From Mangrovibrevibacter kandeliae (GTDB lineage: Bacteria > Pseudomonadota > Alphaproteobacteria > Rhizobiales > Rhizobiaceae), in assembly GCF_024519155.1 (NCBI RefSeq), contig NZ_JANIFJ010000012.1, positions 1-42,196 of the forward strand: a stretch of 42,196 nucleotides of DNA, in the 5' to 3' direction. Shown here piece by piece: positions 1-9,084 of this stretch; positions within the stretch are counted from its first letter, which is position 1; every line of letters begins with the position of its first letter. The notes under the pieces are model-generated. The model searched no databases. It saw nothing but the letters and a program-made list of their open reading frames with translations, and had not been told where the DNA came from. The position numbers and the translations under genes are program-made.

Positions 1-546
1 GCGCAGGAGGTGCGCGGTCTGGCGCAGCGCTCGGCCGAGGCCGCCAAGGAGATCAAGGACCTGATCTCGACCTCGTCGAGCCAGGTGGAGGAGGGCGTCG
101 AGCTGGTGTCGGCCTCGGGCAAGTCGCTCGAGGAGATCGTGGCGCAGGTTGCGGCGATGTCGTCGGAGGTGTCGGAGATCGCGCGCAGCGCCCGGGAGCA
201 GGCGGCGAACCTGAAGGAGGTGTCGGCAGCGGCGGACCAGATGGACAAGGTCACGCAGCAGAACGCGGCGATGGTGGAGGAGGCGACGGCGGCGGCGCAG
301 ACGCTGGCGAACGAAACCGACGAGCTGGCGCGGCTGATCTCCCGCTTCAGGACGGCGGCCTCGAGCGGCCACCAGCAGCAGGCGCGCCGCGCCGCGAGCC
401 GGCCGAGCGCCGCCGCGCCGGCCCGACCGGCGGCCAAGCCCGCGGCAGCGTCCGCGCCGCGCCCGGTGGCACAGCTGAAGTCGGTCGGCACCGGTGGCGC
501 CGCCCGCAAGCCGGCCGCCGCCGAGGACGGCTGGGAAGAGTTCTGA
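1..546 (+). CDS. Methyl-accepting chemotaxis protein, C-terminal part (5' end outside window)
   Basis: The reading frame is open from base 1 and ends at TGA 544-546. It holds about 181 residues of a chemoreceptor: the descending arm of the cytoplasmic signalling hairpin ([19 protein letters not shown]), a short coiled coil, then an Ala/Pro-rich tail of roughly 65 residues ending in DGWEEF. The final GWEEF resembles the WxxF pentapeptide that tethers CheR/CheB in other receptors. The sensory, membrane and HAMP parts lie upstream of the window. The visible part is identical at DNA level to the end of the next receptor gene (see the repeat entries), so its own identity depends on the missing N-terminus. 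It presumably signals to a CheA/CheW array at the membrane. Family assignment is very sure; ligand unknown. Confidence 0.93.
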   Translation, partial: AQEVRGLAQRSAEAAKEIKDLISTSSSQVEEGVELVSASGKSLEEIVAQVAAMSSEVSEIARSAREQAANLKEVSAAADQMDKVTQQNAAMVEEATAAAQTLANETDELARLISRFRTAASSGHQQQARRAASRPSAAAPARPAAKPAAASAPRPVAQLKSVGTGGAARKPAAAEDGWEEF

Positions 547-557
547 GCGCGCGCCGA
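1..557. repeat. Direct repeat copy 1, identical to 2261-2817
   Basis: Bases 1-557 match 2261-2817 without a mismatch that I could find when comparing line by line, at a constant offset of 2260. The match runs through the stop codon and about 11 bases beyond, then stops abruptly (GAGGGCG versus TCGCCTG). It may extend further left outside the window. Perfect identity including third codon positions points to a very recent duplication or gene conversion, or to an assembly effect at the contig edge. Confidence 0.95.
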
Positions 558-844
558 GGGCGAGGTGACCCGTTGCCCGCCCCCGGCGCCATAGCGTGGC
601 GCGCAAACGCCGGGCCTGCGGTTCGGTCTCGGCCCTCCCGCGGGCGCGGCCCACACCCCTGAAGGACGTCCGATGCGGGCGGCAACGGTTCAGTCGCGAT
701 CGCGTCCTGCCGTGGGGGAAAAGGACGCGTTGCCGGCAACAGTCTTTTAGCACAAGTCGCTTAAAGTTCGCGATGCTTCAGTTCTGCGCCTCTGACGGCC
801 CGCCGAATTGAGCGGAGTCCATCGAGTTCAAGAGGCAGACTTTC
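547..844. other. Intergenic region between two chemoreceptor genes, with two palindromes
   Basis: This stretch of 298 bp holds no convincing gene. It contains an inverted repeat CGCGTCCT (701-708) / AGGACGCG (722-729) with a 13-nt loop. Directly behind is the 12-bp palindrome GTTGCCGGCAAC (729-740), followed by TCTTTT at 743-748. The arrangement could end transcription of the first receptor, or be an operator for the second. No clear sigma-28 or sigma-70 promoter was found. An AAGAGGCAG stretch just upstream of 845 could serve as ribosome binding site for the next gene. Confidence 0.45.
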
Positions 845-2806
845 ATGCGGACGAGCGACCTCAGCATCGCGAAGAAAATCGGTTTGGCGTTCGGCATCCT
901 GATCATCGGCGCCGCGCTGATGGGGCTCTTCGTGCGCAGCAGTCTCGGCGAGATCGACGCGGCGCGAGACAACATCAACCGCCACACCCATATCGCGGCT
1001 CAGTCCACCGAGACCCGCTTCATCGTTTCGCGCATGGAGGCCGCGCTCCGCGCCTTCATGATCACCCACAACGAGCGCTACACCAAGGCGATCGCGTCGC
1101 GTGACGCGGCACTCGCCGACAAGTTCGCGACGATGAAGGCGACCTACCCCGAGCTGTCCGGTGACGTCGACGCGATTGCCGCGGCACTTGCCGGCTGGAA
1201 GGCGACGGTGGTGGAGCCGATCGTACGGTTGGCGTCGAACGAGGCGACGGCAACCGATGCGCTGACCTTGTTCACCAGCGAGACGGCGGACAAGTCCATC
1301 GAGGCGCTCGAAAACGCCATCGACAAGATCACCACTGCAGAAAACGCGTCGATCGAATCCGGATGGGATGGGAGTGCTGCGGCGGCCGACGATGTGCGCA
1401 TGGCCCTGATGGTGGGCATCGGCGTGCTCGTCCTCCTGTCGATCGGCCTCGGCTGGGTGCTGACCCGCGGCATCGCCGGCCCGGTCCGTGCGCTAACGGG
1501 TGTCATGCTGAAGCTCGCCGGCGGCGACAAGGCCGTCCTGGTTGCGGGCGCGGACCGCAAGGACGAGCTCGGCGCGATGGCGGGCGCGGTGGAGACGTTC
1601 AAGCAGGCGGCGATCCGGCAGGACCGGCTGGAGGCCGAGGCGAAGGCTGTCCGCGAGGCGCAGGTCGCCGAGCGGGAGCGCCAGATGGCGGCCGAGCAGG
1701 CCAAGGCCGAGGAGCTGAAGGGGTTCGTGCACGACATCGAGGCCGGCTTCGAGCGGCTGGCCGAGGGTGACCTGACGGTGCGCATGGAGCGGCCGGTGGC
1801 CGAAGAGTTCGAGCCGATCCGGGCGCAGTTCAACCAGTCGACGGCGGCGCTGGAGGAGACGCTCGGCGGCGTCATGACCGGCGTGTCGTCGATCCGCTCC
1901 GGCCTCGACGAGATCAACACCGCCTCCAACGATCTCGCCCAGCGCACCGAGCAGCAGGCGGCGAGCCTCGAGCAGACCGTGGCGGCGCTGTCGGAGGTGA
2001 CGCGCGGCGTCAACGTGACGGCCGAGGGCGCGGCGCGCGCCCAGAGTTCGGCCCAGACCGCGCAGAAGAACGCCGAGAAGGGCGGCGAGATCGTCGGCCG
2101 GGCGGTGGAAGCCATGCACGCCATCGAGCAGTCGTCCGAGCAGATCGGCAAGATCATCGGCGTCATCGACGAGATCGCCTTCCAGACCAACCTCCTCGCC
2201 CTGAACGCGGGCGTCGAGGCGGCGCGTGCCGGCGAAGCCGGCAAGGGCTTTGCGGTGGTCGCGCAGGAGGTGCGCGGTCTGGCGCAGCGCTCGGCCGAGG
2301 CCGCCAAGGAGATCAAGGACCTGATCTCGACCTCGTCGAGCCAGGTGGAGGAGGGCGTCGAGCTGGTGTCGGCCTCGGGCAAGTCGCTCGAGGAGATCGT
2401 GGCGCAGGTTGCGGCGATGTCGTCGGAGGTGTCGGAGATCGCGCGCAGCGCCCGGGAGCAGGCGGCGAACCTGAAGGAGGTGTCGGCAGCGGCGGACCAG
2501 ATGGACAAGGTCACGCAGCAGAACGCGGCGATGGTGGAGGAGGCGACGGCGGCGGCGCAGACGCTGGCGAACGAAACCGACGAGCTGGCGCGGCTGATCT
2601 CCCGCTTCAGGACGGCGGCCTCGAGCGGCCACCAGCAGCAGGCGCGCCGCGCCGCGAGCCGGCCGAGCGCCGCCGCGCCGGCCCGACCGGCGGCCAAGCC
2701 CGCGGCAGCGTCCGCGCCGCGCCCGGTGGCACAGCTGAAGTCGGTCGGCACCGGTGGCGCCGCCCGCAAGCCGGCCGCCGCCGAGGACGGCTGGGAAGAG
2801 TTCTGA
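845..2806 (+). CDS. Methyl-accepting chemotaxis protein (full length, 653 aa)
   Basis: A transmembrane chemoreceptor. It has an N-terminal membrane segment (about residues 10-30), a helical periplasmic region of about 150 residues resembling CHASE3/four-helix-bundle sensors, a second membrane segment near 182-205, and a HAMP domain. A second HAMP-like linker follows ([18 protein letters not shown]), then the MCP signalling hairpin with its tip near residues 443-485 ([21 protein letters not shown], where most receptors have NAAVEAARAG). The tail is Ala/Pro-rich and ends in GWEEF, a likely CheR/CheB-tethering pentapeptide. ATG 845 is preceded by AAGAGGCAG. The last 546 coding bases are identical to those of the upstream receptor, so the two share one output module but probably differ in sensing. 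Ligand unknown. Confidence 0.95.
   Translation: MRTSDLSIAKKIGLAFGILIIGAALMGLFVRSSLGEIDAARDNINRHTHIAAQSTETRFIVSRMEAALRAFMITHNERYTKAIASRDAALADKFATMKATYPELSGDVDAIAAALAGWKATVVEPIVRLASNEATATDALTLFTSETADKSIEALENAIDKITTAENASIESGWDGSAAAADDVRMALMVGIGVLVLLSIGLGWVLTRGIAGPVRALTGVMLKLAGGDKAVLVAGADRKDELGAMAGAVETFKQAAIRQDRLEAEAKAVREAQVAERERQMAAEQAKAEELKGFVHDIEAGFERLAEGDLTVRMERPVAEEFEPIRAQFNQSTAALEETLGGVMTGVSSIRSGLDEINTASNDLAQRTEQQAASLEQTVAALSEVTRGVNVTAEGAARAQSSAQTAQKNAEKGGEIVGRAVEAMHAIEQSSEQIGKIIGVIDEIAFQTNLLALNAGVEAARAGEAGKGFAVVAQEVRGLAQRSAEAAKEIKDLISTSSSQVEEGVELVSASGKSLEEIVAQVAAMSSEVSEIARSAREQAANLKEVSAAADQMDKVTQQNAAMVEEATAAAQTLANETDELARLISRFRTAASSGHQQQARRAASRPSAAAPARPAAKPAAASAPRPVAQLKSVGTGGAARKPAAAEDGWEEF
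1683..1808. repeat. Near-identical segment shared with 42071-42196
   Basis: This 126-bp stretch encodes the end of the first HAMP/linker and the second HAMP-like segment of the receptor. It matches 42071-42196 at 124 of 126 positions; both differences are synonymous (GTG/GTA Val and GCC/GCG Ala). The match is cut off by the window edge, so the third receptor may share the whole signalling module. Confidence 0.9.
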
Positions 2807-2817
2807 GCGCGCGCCGA
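2261..2817. repeat. Direct repeat copy 2, identical to 1-557
   Basis: Second copy of the 557-bp perfect repeat covering the descending signalling helix, Ala/Pro-rich tail and stop codon of the receptor, plus 11 bp of downstream sequence. Both copies are on the plus strand, 2260 bp apart, so homologous recombination between them would delete exactly one receptor gene equivalent. Confidence 0.95.
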
Positions 2818-2840
2818 TCGCCTGACTGCGATTTAACCTG

Positions 2841-2879
2841 GCGCCCCGGCTTGTTCTTCAGGCCGGGGCGCTAGCTTTT
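2841..2879 (+). terminator. Rho-independent terminator after chemoreceptor
   Basis: GCGCCCCGGC (2841-2850) pairs perfectly with GCCGGGGCGC (2862-2871) across an 11-nt loop and is followed by TAGCTTTT. It lies 35 bp after the receptor stop and ends about 28 bp before the SDR start, so it separates the two transcription units. Confidence 0.8.
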
Positions 2880-2907
2880 GTGGCGCAAGCATCGGGGAGT
2901 GGACGCC

Positions 2908-3687
2908 ATGAGCCTTGCCGGGAGTGCCGCCGTCGTCACCGGAGCCGGGTCTGGCATCGGTCGCGAGATAGCCCTGCGCTTCGCCGGTGCGGGTGCGAGG
3001 GTTGCCGTCTGCGACGTGAATGCCGGTGCCGCCGACGCCACAGTCGCGGCCGTGCAGGCGGCAGGCGGCGAAGCTGTCGCATTCCTGATGGACGTCACCG
3101 ACGAAGACGCCGTGAATGAAGGCGTCGATCGCGCGGCGGCGGCGTTCGGCCGGATCGACACGATGGTCTCGAACGCCGGCATCCAGATCGTCCATCCCTT
3201 GGAGGATTTCCCCTACGAGGAGTTCCGCCGCGTGGTCGACATTCATCTCGGCGGCGCCTTCCTCCTCACCAAGGCCTGCATCCGCCACATGTATCCCCGC
3301 AAGAGCGGGTCGCTGATCTACATGGGCTCGGTGCACAGCCACGAGGCCTCGCCGCTGAAGAGCGCCTACGTATCGGCCAAGCATGGCATTCTCGGCCTGG
3401 CTCGCGTCATGGCGAAAGAGGGGGCCAAGCATGGCGTGCGCTCCAACGTCATCTGCCCCGGCTTCGTGAAGACGCCCCTGGTGGAGAAGCAGATCCCCGA
3501 GCAGGCCCGAGACCTCGGCATTCCCGAAGCCGACGTCGTCTCGCGGATCATGCTCGGCAACACCGTCGACGGCGAATTCACCAGCATGGCCGACGTTGCC
3601 GAACTGGCGCTCTTCCTGGCAGGCTTCTCTTCGAACGCGCTCACCGGTCAGTCGATCACCGCAAGCCATGGCTGGCACATGGGTTGA
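2908..3687 (+). CDS. SDR-family oxidoreductase, likely 3-hydroxybutyrate dehydrogenase
   Basis: A short-chain dehydrogenase of 259 residues. The NAD-binding TGAGSGIG motif is at residues 11-18, the NAG motif is in SNAGIQ, and the catalytic Tyr154/Lys158 pair is in SAYVSAKHG. The C-terminal half is typical of the 3-hydroxybutyrate dehydrogenase subgroup ([17 protein letters not shown], then [11 protein letters not shown] and [13 protein letters not shown]). The likely reaction is NAD-dependent interconversion of 3-hydroxybutyrate and acetoacetate in polyhydroxybutyrate/ketone-body metabolism. The family is certain and the substrate probable. ATG 2908 is chosen because GGGGAG stands about 8 bp upstream; an in-frame GTG at 2878 would sit inside the terminator tail. 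It may be cotranscribed with the two genes that follow. Confidence 0.85.
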   Translation: MSLAGSAAVVTGAGSGIGREIALRFAGAGARVAVCDVNAGAADATVAAVQAAGGEAVAFLMDVTDEDAVNEGVDRAAAAFGRIDTMVSNAGIQIVHPLEDFPYEEFRRVVDIHLGGAFLLTKACIRHMYPRKSGSLIYMGSVHSHEASPLKSAYVSAKHGILGLARVMAKEGAKHGVRSNVICPGFVKTPLVEKQIPEQARDLGIPEADVVSRIMLGNTVDGEFTSMADVAELALFLAGFSSNALTGQSITASHGWHMG

Positions 3688-3718
3688 GCCGCCTTTTCAG
3701 AGCGCAAGGAGCACCCGC

Positions 3719-3862
3719 ATGACCCTCGACATCGTGACGCTGCAGCCGCTGATCGCGCTGATCGCCGGCATCCTGATCCTGATCGCGCCGCGGCTGCTCA
3801 ACTACGTCGTCGCGATCTATCTCATCATCATCGGCATCACCGGGCTGATGCGCGGCTTCTGA
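3719..3862 (+). CDS. DUF3096-family small membrane protein (47 aa)
   Basis: A 47-residue, nearly all-hydrophobic protein with two likely membrane helices separated by PRLLNY. The pattern (PLIALIAGILILIAPRLLNY, then VAIYLIIIGITGL) fits the DUF3096 family of tiny alphaproteobacterial membrane proteins of unknown function. ATG 3719 has AAGGA about 8 bp upstream. It sits 31 bp after the SDR gene and 20 bp before the NADH dehydrogenase gene in the same direction, so cotranscription is likely, though no functional link is proven. Confidence 0.85.
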   Translation: MTLDIVTLQPLIALIAGILILIAPRLLNYVVAIYLIIIGITGLMRGF

Positions 3863-3882
3863 GACCGCGGCGAAAGGCCGAC

Positions 3883-5169
3883 ATGGCGGACCGCGCGCGC
3901 CCGCGGCTCCTGATCCTCGGCGGCGGCGCCGGCGGGCTGGAACTCGCGGGCGCGCTCGCGGCCGAGGGCTCCTATGCGGTGACGCTGGTCGACCAGTCGC
4001 CTGCGCATCTGTGGAAACCGCGGCTGCATGAGTTCGCAGCTGGCACGGTCGACAGCATGCTGAGCGAGATCAGCTTCTATACGTTGGCCCGGCTGCGCGG
4101 CTTTCGCTTCGAGCAGGGCTCGGTCGCGCGGATCGACCGGCAGGGCCGTCGGGTGCAGCTTCGGCCGATCCTTGACCTCGACGGCCGGGAGCGGGCGCCG
4201 GCGCGCACGCTGTCCTACGACGTCTGTGTCGTCGCCCTGGGCGGCATCACCGCCGATTTCGGCACGGTGGGCGTTGCGCAACACGCGATCCGGCTCGATG
4301 GGCGAGAGGACGCCGATGCCTTCCGCAGCCTGTTCACCGGCCTGATGATCCGGGCGCGCGAGAGACGTGAGCCGGCGCGCGTGGTGATCGTCGGTTCCGG
4401 GGCGACCGGCACCGAACTCGCCGCGCATCTGCGGCTGGCGGAAACGGCGTTTCCCGGCGAGGATCCGGCGAATATGGCGCCGCGCTTGCACCTGACCATC
4501 CTGGAGGCGGCGCCGCAGCTGATGCCGGGCGCTGACGACCCACTGCGGCATTCGGTGCTCGAGCGCCTGCGCGCGCTGGCGGTGGAGGTGGCGACGGGGG
4601 TGAGGGTGACGGCGGTGCGCGCGGACGCGGTGCAGGCTGAGGACGGGCGGGTCTGGCCGGCGGACCTGACGGTCTGGGCGGCCGGCCTGATCGGCAACCC
4701 CGTGCTGCGGCAGCTCGGCGACTTCGAGCTCGACGGCAAGGGCCGGATCCGCATCGACGCCCGCCTTCGCTCGACGGTGGACGAGGCGGTCTACGTGATG
4801 GGCGACGCCGCCAGCCTGACGCCGGTCGGCGATGACCGGCCGCTCGCGCCGACCGCGCAGGTCGCGAGCCAGCAGGCGGCCTATCTTGCACGGGCCCTGC
4901 CGCGTCGCCTGAAGGGCCACCGCGTCGACCCGTTCGTCTACCGCGACCGCGGCCAGCTGATCTCGCTCGCGAGCGCAGGTACGGTCGGCCTCCTGGGGCT
5001 GCTCGACCGCAGGGATCTCCTCGTCGGCGGCCGCTTCGCCATCGCGGCCTACCACGCGCTGCAGCGCCGGCATCAGTGGGCGGTGCTGGGGCCCTTGCGC
5101 GGCTCCGTCGCGATCTTCGCCGACGCGGTCGGCCCGACGCACGGGCCGGCGCTGAAGCTGCACGGCTGA
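3883..5169 (+). CDS. Type-2 NADH dehydrogenase-like FAD oxidoreductase (428 aa)
   Basis: A flavoprotein of the pyridine-nucleotide-disulfide oxidoreductase fold, most like non-proton-pumping NADH:quinone dehydrogenases. The FAD-binding GGGAGG is at residues 13-18, a second dinucleotide motif is in VIVGSGATGTELA, and the FAD-ribityl contact is in VYVMGDAA. The C-terminal part (YRDRGQLISLASAGTVGLLG) matches the membrane-attached tail region of this family, and no redox-active CxxC is present. It would oxidise NADH and pass electrons to quinone at the inner membrane face. GAAAGG lies 6 bp before ATG 3883. It is last in the SDR-DUF3096 group and followed by a strong terminator. NADH dehydrogenase is the best call; a related quinone reductase is possible. 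Confidence 0.85.
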   Translation: MADRARPRLLILGGGAGGLELAGALAAEGSYAVTLVDQSPAHLWKPRLHEFAAGTVDSMLSEISFYTLARLRGFRFEQGSVARIDRQGRRVQLRPILDLDGRERAPARTLSYDVCVVALGGITADFGTVGVAQHAIRLDGREDADAFRSLFTGLMIRARERREPARVVIVGSGATGTELAAHLRLAETAFPGEDPANMAPRLHLTILEAAPQLMPGADDPLRHSVLERLRALAVEVATGVRVTAVRADAVQAEDGRVWPADLTVWAAGLIGNPVLRQLGDFELDGKGRIRIDARLRSTVDEAVYVMGDAASLTPVGDDRPLAPTAQVASQQAAYLARALPRRLKGHRVDPFVYRDRGQLISLASAGTVGLLGLLDRRDLLVGGRFAIAAYHALQRRHQWAVLGPLRGSVAIFADAVGPTHGPALKLHG

Positions 5170-5175
5170 GGGACG

Positions 5176-5217
5176 AACGAAAAAGGCGGCACCGGATGGT
5201 GCCGCCTCTTGTCGTTC
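5176..5217. terminator. Bidirectional terminator between convergent operons
   Basis: AGGCGGCACC (5184-5193) pairs perfectly with GGTGCCGCCT (5198-5207) across a GGAT loop. The stem is flanked by AAAAA on the left and CTTGTCGTT on the right, and outer bases GGGACGAACGA / TCGTTCCC can extend the pairing. It lies between the converging NADH dehydrogenase and molybdenum hydroxylase genes and can serve both strands. Confidence 0.85.
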
Positions 5218-5234
5218 CCAGGCTCGGGCGGCGG

Positions 5235-7472
5235 TCAGGCCGCCTGCTTGCCTGCAGCCCAGCCGGCCAGCACCTTGTCGAGCGTCATCGGGTAGTCGCG
5301 CAGGCGGATGCCCGTCGCGTTGTGGATGGCGTTGGAGATCGCCGCCCCGACGCCGGACAGCGCCAGCTCGCCGATGCCCTTCGACGCCAGCGGGCTCGCC
5401 GCATGGTCCCGCTCGTCGAGGAAGACCACCTCGAGCTGCGGCACGTCGGCGTTCACCGGCACGTGGTACTCGGCAAGATCGTGGTTGACGATCAGGCCGG
5501 TGCGCGGGTCGACCACGAGCTCCTCGGTCAGCGTCGCGCCGATGCCGAAGATCTGACCGCCGTAGCTCTGCGAGGTCGCGGTCTTCTCGTTGAGGATGCG
5601 GCCTGCCGCCGCCACCGTCATGAGCCGGCGCACGCGCGTCTCGCCGGTGACGGCATTGACCGCCACCTCGCAGAAATGCGCGCCGTAGCTCGCCTGATGG
5701 GTGCCCTTGAAGGCGTCGCCCGGCTTGAAGGTGCCGGTGACGGTGATCGGCTCCCCCGCGAGGAGCTCGGTCAGCGCCGTCTGCTTGTTGTCGGCGATGA
5801 CAGTGCCGTCCTTCAGCGTCAGCCCGGCCGGCTCGACGCCGAGCTTGGCTGCGATCTTCTCGATGATGCCCTCGCAGGCTGCGTAGACCGACGAGCCGGA
5901 GGAGTTGGCGCCCCAGGAGCCGCCGGAGCCCGGGGCCTGCGGCAGGTCGGAATCGCCGAGCGTCACCGCCACCTTGTCGAGCGGCAGGCCGAGCATCTCG
6001 GCCGCGATCTGCGACAGGATGGTGTAGGTGCCGGTGCCGATGTCGGTCATGTCGGTCTCGATCGTCGCCGAGCCGTCCGGCCGCAGCTCCACCTTGGCCG
6101 AGGCCTTCTGCAGGAGGTTCTTGCGCGAGGCGGCGGCCATGCCGGTGCCGATCAGCCACTCGCCTTCGCGGCGGGCGCCCGGCACCTTGGAGCGGTCCGC
6201 CCAGCCGAAGCGCTTGGCGCCTTCCTCCATGCACTCGACCAGCATGCGCGAGGAGAAGGGCTTGCCGTCCTGCGGATCGACCTTCGGCTCGTTGCGCTTG
6301 CGCAGCTCGATCGGATCGATGCCGAGCTGCTCGGCGAGCTCGTCCATGGCGTTTTCCAGCGCCAGCATGCCGACCGCCTCGCCCGGCGCGCGCATCGCCG
6401 AGGCGAGGACGACGTTCACCTCGGCAAGCCGGTGGGTGATCAGCCGGTTCTCGCCGTCATAGAGGAAGACGGTCGAGATGCCCGCCGGCTCGAATACCGT
6501 GTCGCCGGGCGTGTTGCCGCAGAGGGTGTCGTGCGAGATCGCGTTGATGACGCCGTTGCGGTCGCAGCCGATGCGGATTCGCTGGATGGTGTCGGTGCGG
6601 CGCGAGGTGTCCTGGTAGACCTGCTGGCGGGTGAGGGCGAGCTTCACCGGCCGGCCGACGACCTTTGCGGCCTTCGCGGCGAAGACCGACTCGGGACCGA
6701 TGCCGAGCTTGCCGCCGAACCCGCCGCCGATATACGGGTTCACCATCCGGATATGGCTCTTGTCGATGCCGAGCGCGGCGGCCAGCTGGCCGACATTGGT
6801 CGAGACCAGCTGGTAGCAGCCATAGAGCGTCAGCTCGTCGCCGTTCCATTCGGCGACGCAGGCATGCGGCTCCATCGCCGAGTGGCTCTGGCTGGTTGTC
6901 GTGTAGGTCTGGTCGAACTTGATCTCGGCCGCGGCGAAGCCCTTGTCGAAGTCGCCCTTCTTGACGATAGAGGGCATGACGCCCTGGCCGGGATCGAAGG
7001 CCTTGTCCTGCGCGTCCTCGAGCGCATAGGTGCCCTCGGTCGGCTCGTACTCCACCGTCACCAGCTTCGCCGCATCGCGGGCGGTCTCGAAGCTTTCGGC
7101 GACAACGAGCGCCACCGGCTGGCCGTAGTGGGTGATCTGGCCGTTGATCGCCGTTGGCTTCTTGTCGCCCGGATCGGCAGACGCGCGGGGGCCGTCACTG
7201 TCGGTGACGACGTGCAGGACGCCGGCCTTGCCGAGTGCGGCGACCGCGTCGATGCGCTTGATCTTGCCGGCACCGATGGTCGAGGTGACGATGAAGCCAT
7301 AGGCGACGTTCTTGCCATCGCCGGCGAGGTTCTCATAGGCGTAGGTCGCCCGGCCCGAGACCTTCAGCGGACCCTCGTGGCGGGCGACACCCTTGCCGAT
7401 CACGTCCTGGACGCGGCGGTCGAGCCGCGTCTCGCCGATCGGCTTGTCCATCTGGATGGTGTGCTCGCTCAT
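5235..7472 (-). CDS. Molybdenum hydroxylase large (Mo-cofactor) subunit, xanthine dehydrogenase/aldehyde oxidase family
   Basis: A 745-residue catalytic subunit carrying the molybdopterin cofactor, similar in size to YagR/PaoC. The N-terminal aldehyde oxidase/xanthine dehydrogenase a/b hammerhead domain is followed by Mo-binding regions with GGGFGGKLG and [14 protein letters not shown]. The catalytic glutamate is in KGIGE near residue 702. The enzyme would hydroxylate or oxidise an aldehyde or N-heterocycle using water as oxygen donor. Substrate cannot be read from sequence. Start ATG 7472 gives the standard length, has GGGAG upstream and overlaps the stop of the FAD subunit gene (ATGA), typical of translational coupling. 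Longer upstream in-frame sequence is only the shadow of the preceding gene. Confidence 0.93.
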   Translation of the reverse strand: MSEHTIQMDKPIGETRLDRRVQDVIGKGVARHEGPLKVSGRATYAYENLAGDGKNVAYGFIVTSTIGAGKIKRIDAVAALGKAGVLHVVTDSDGPRASADPGDKKPTAINGQITHYGQPVALVVAESFETARDAAKLVTVEYEPTEGTYALEDAQDKAFDPGQGVMPSIVKKGDFDKGFAAAEIKFDQTYTTTSQSHSAMEPHACVAEWNGDELTLYGCYQLVSTNVGQLAAALGIDKSHIRMVNPYIGGGFGGKLGIGPESVFAAKAAKVVGRPVKLALTRQQVYQDTSRRTDTIQRIRIGCDRNGVINAISHDTLCGNTPGDTVFEPAGISTVFLYDGENRLITHRLAEVNVVLASAMRAPGEAVGMLALENAMDELAEQLGIDPIELRKRNEPKVDPQDGKPFSSRMLVECMEEGAKRFGWADRSKVPGARREGEWLIGTGMAAASRKNLLQKASAKVELRPDGSATIETDMTDIGTGTYTILSQIAAEMLGLPLDKVAVTLGDSDLPQAPGSGGSWGANSSGSSVYAACEGIIEKIAAKLGVEPAGLTLKDGTVIADNKQTALTELLAGEPITVTGTFKPGDAFKGTHQASYGAHFCEVAVNAVTGETRVRRLMTVAAAGRILNEKTATSQSYGGQIFGIGATLTEELVVDPRTGLIVNHDLAEYHVPVNADVPQLEVVFLDERDHAASPLASKGIGELALSGVGAAISNAIHNATGIRLRDYPMTLDKVLAGWAAGKQAA

Positions 7473-8452
7473 AGGCTCACTCCCGTCGCTTCGGCGAGCA
7501 CGGCGGCAAGCGTGCGACGCGCCAGCGGGATCTTGAAGTCGTTCTCGCCAAAGCCCTTGGCCTCGGCGAGGAGGATGTCGGCGGCCTTGTCGAACAGCGC
7601 CGCGGACGGCGTCTCGCCGGCAAGCGCCGCCTCCACCGCCTCGTTGCGCCACGGCTTGTGGGCCACTCCGCCGAAGGCGAGGCGCACGGTGCCGATCTTG
7701 CCGGCGTCCATCGTCACGACCGCCGCGATGGAGACGAGCGCGAAGGCGTAGGACGCACGGTCGCGCACCTTCCGATAGATCTGCGTGCCGCCGAGCGGCG
7801 CCGGCAGGTGCACGGCGGTGATCAGCTCGCCCGGCGACAGCACGGTCTCGACGTTCGGCGTATCGCCCGGCAGCCTGTGGAAGTCGGCGATCGGATGGCG
7901 CTTCGTCGCGCCGTCCGGCGTCAGCGTCTCGATCTCGGCGTCGAGCGCGCGCATCGCCACCGCCATGTCCGAGGGGTGCGTTGCGATGCACGCGTCGCTG
8001 GTGCCGAGGATCGCATGGATGCGGTTGAAGCCGCCGATGGCGTCGCAGCCCGAGCCCGGCTCGCGCTTGTTGCAGCGCGCGCTGGTCTCATAGAAGTAGT
8101 AGCAGCGGGTGCGCTGCAGGAGGTTCCCGCCGGTGGTCGCCTTGTTGCGGAGCTGGCCGCTGGCGCCTGCGAGGAGCGCCCGCGACAGCACCGGATAGTC
8201 GCGCCGCACCCGCTCGTCGGCGGCAAGGTCGCTGTTCGGCACCAGCGCGCCGATCTTCAGGCCGTCGCCCTCCGCCACGATGTCCTTCATCGGCAGGCGG
8301 GTGACGTCGACGAGCTTCTCCGGCGTCTCCACCTGCAGCTTCATCAGGTCGAGGAGGTTGGTGCCGCCGGCGATGAACTTCGTGGCGCCCGCCGCGGCCA
8401 TCGCGGCGGCCTCCTGCGGAGCCGTGGCGCGGGTGTAGTCGAAGGGCCTCAT
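7469..8452 (-). CDS. Molybdenum hydroxylase FAD subunit with extra Cys cluster (PaoB-like)
   Basis: The medium, FAD-binding subunit of the molybdenum hydroxylase (327 aa). The FAD-contact motif is in [14 protein letters not shown] (about residues 25-38), and the second in ATTGGNLLQ (105-113). Four cysteines at 117, 127, 136 and 155 ([29 protein letters not shown]) match the additional [4Fe-4S] binding insertion known from PaoB and 4-hydroxybenzoyl-CoA reductase beta subunits, which ordinary xanthine dehydrogenases lack. It relays electrons from the 2Fe-2S centres to FAD. The gene overlaps both neighbours by ATGA and is preceded by AAAGGTG. Confidence 0.92.
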   Translation of the reverse strand: MRPFDYTRATAPQEAAAMAAAGATKFIAGGTNLLDLMKLQVETPEKLVDVTRLPMKDIVAEGDGLKIGALVPNSDLAADERVRRDYPVLSRALLAGASGQLRNKATTGGNLLQRTRCYYFYETSARCNKREPGSGCDAIGGFNRIHAILGTSDACIATHPSDMAVAMRALDAEIETLTPDGATKRHPIADFHRLPGDTPNVETVLSPGELITAVHLPAPLGGTQIYRKVRDRASYAFALVSIAAVVTMDAGKIGTVRLAFGGVAHKPWRNEAVEAALAGETPSAALFDKAADILLAEAKGFGENDFKIPLARRTLAAVLAEATGVSL

Positions 8453-8952
8453 GCCGCACCTTTTTCGTTCACGTCGCGGATGGCGTCGACGATGTTGGGA
8501 TAGGCCGAGCAGCGGCAGATGTTGCCGCTCATGCGCTCGGAGATCTCGGCGTTGTCGAGGCTGACGGTGCCGTCGAGGTCCTTCGAGGCGTGGCTTGGCC
8601 AGCCCTTCTTCGCCTCGTCGAGCATGCCGACCGCCGAGACGATCTGGCCCGGCGTGCAGTAGCCGCACTGGAAGCCGTCGTGCTGCAGGAAGCTCTCCTG
8701 CATCGGGTGGAGGTTGCCCGGCTGGCCGAGGCCCTCGATGGTGGTGATCTCGTCGTCCTCGTGCATCACCGCAAGGGTGAGGCAGCTGTTCACGCGGCGG
8801 CCGTTGATCAGCACCGTGCAGGCGCCGCACTGGCCGTGGTCGCAGCCCTTCTTCGTGCCGGTCAGCGCGAGATGGTCGCGCAGCGCATCGAGGAGCGAGG
8901 TTCGGATGTCGAGGTCGAGCTCCTGCCCGACGCCGTTGATGGTGAGGCGCAT
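8449..8952 (-). CDS. Molybdenum hydroxylase 2Fe-2S subunit
   Basis: A 167-residue small subunit with two [2Fe-2S] domains. The plant-type ferredoxin motif has cysteines 37, 42, 45 and 57 ([18 protein letters not shown]). The C-terminal helical domain has cysteines 96, 99, 146 and 148 ([16 protein letters not shown]). It passes electrons from the Mo centre to the FAD subunit. ATG 8952 is preceded by AAGGAAG at good spacing. PaoA, the E. coli homologue, carries a Tat signal; none is visible from this start, so the complex looks cytoplasmic. First gene of the three-gene minus-strand operon, with its promoter expected in the AT-rich region 8953-9257. Confidence 0.93.
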   Translation of the reverse strand: MRLTINGVGQELDLDIRTSLLDALRDHLALTGTKKGCDHGQCGACTVLINGRRVNSCLTLAVMHEDDEITTIEGLGQPGNLHPMQESFLQHDGFQCGYCTPGQIVSAVGMLDEAKKGWPSHASKDLDGTVSLDNAEISERMSGNICRCSAYPNIVDAIRDVNEKGAA

Positions 8953-9084
8953 GTCCGCTTCCTTGTAGCCGTTCCAAACTGGACGCTTGCGGTCCGATAT
9001 GGGGGAGGGGCTTAGGAAGGGAAGGACGGGGGAGAGGGAGGAAGCGACCAAAGGTCCCGGTTGCAAGCGAGGCGGATTTCACCA

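Noticed and set aside
762-788. TAAAGTTC at 762-769 resembles the -35 box of flagellar sigma-28 promoters ahead of the chemoreceptor gene.
   Set aside because: No GCCGATAA-like -10 box stands at the expected distance (GTTCTGCG is found), so the promoter cannot be supported.
3817-6234. Long minus-strand open frame opposite the NADH dehydrogenase gene and running into the molybdenum hydroxylase region.
   Set aside because: It crosses a strong bidirectional terminator and two proven genes on different frames, and shows no family motif.
5076-7751. Very long open frame on the plus strand opposite the molybdenum hydroxylase genes.
   Set aside because: Arg/Asp/Ala/Gly-rich composition without domains; antisense shadow typical of GC-rich coding DNA, while the minus strand encodes well-conserved subunits.
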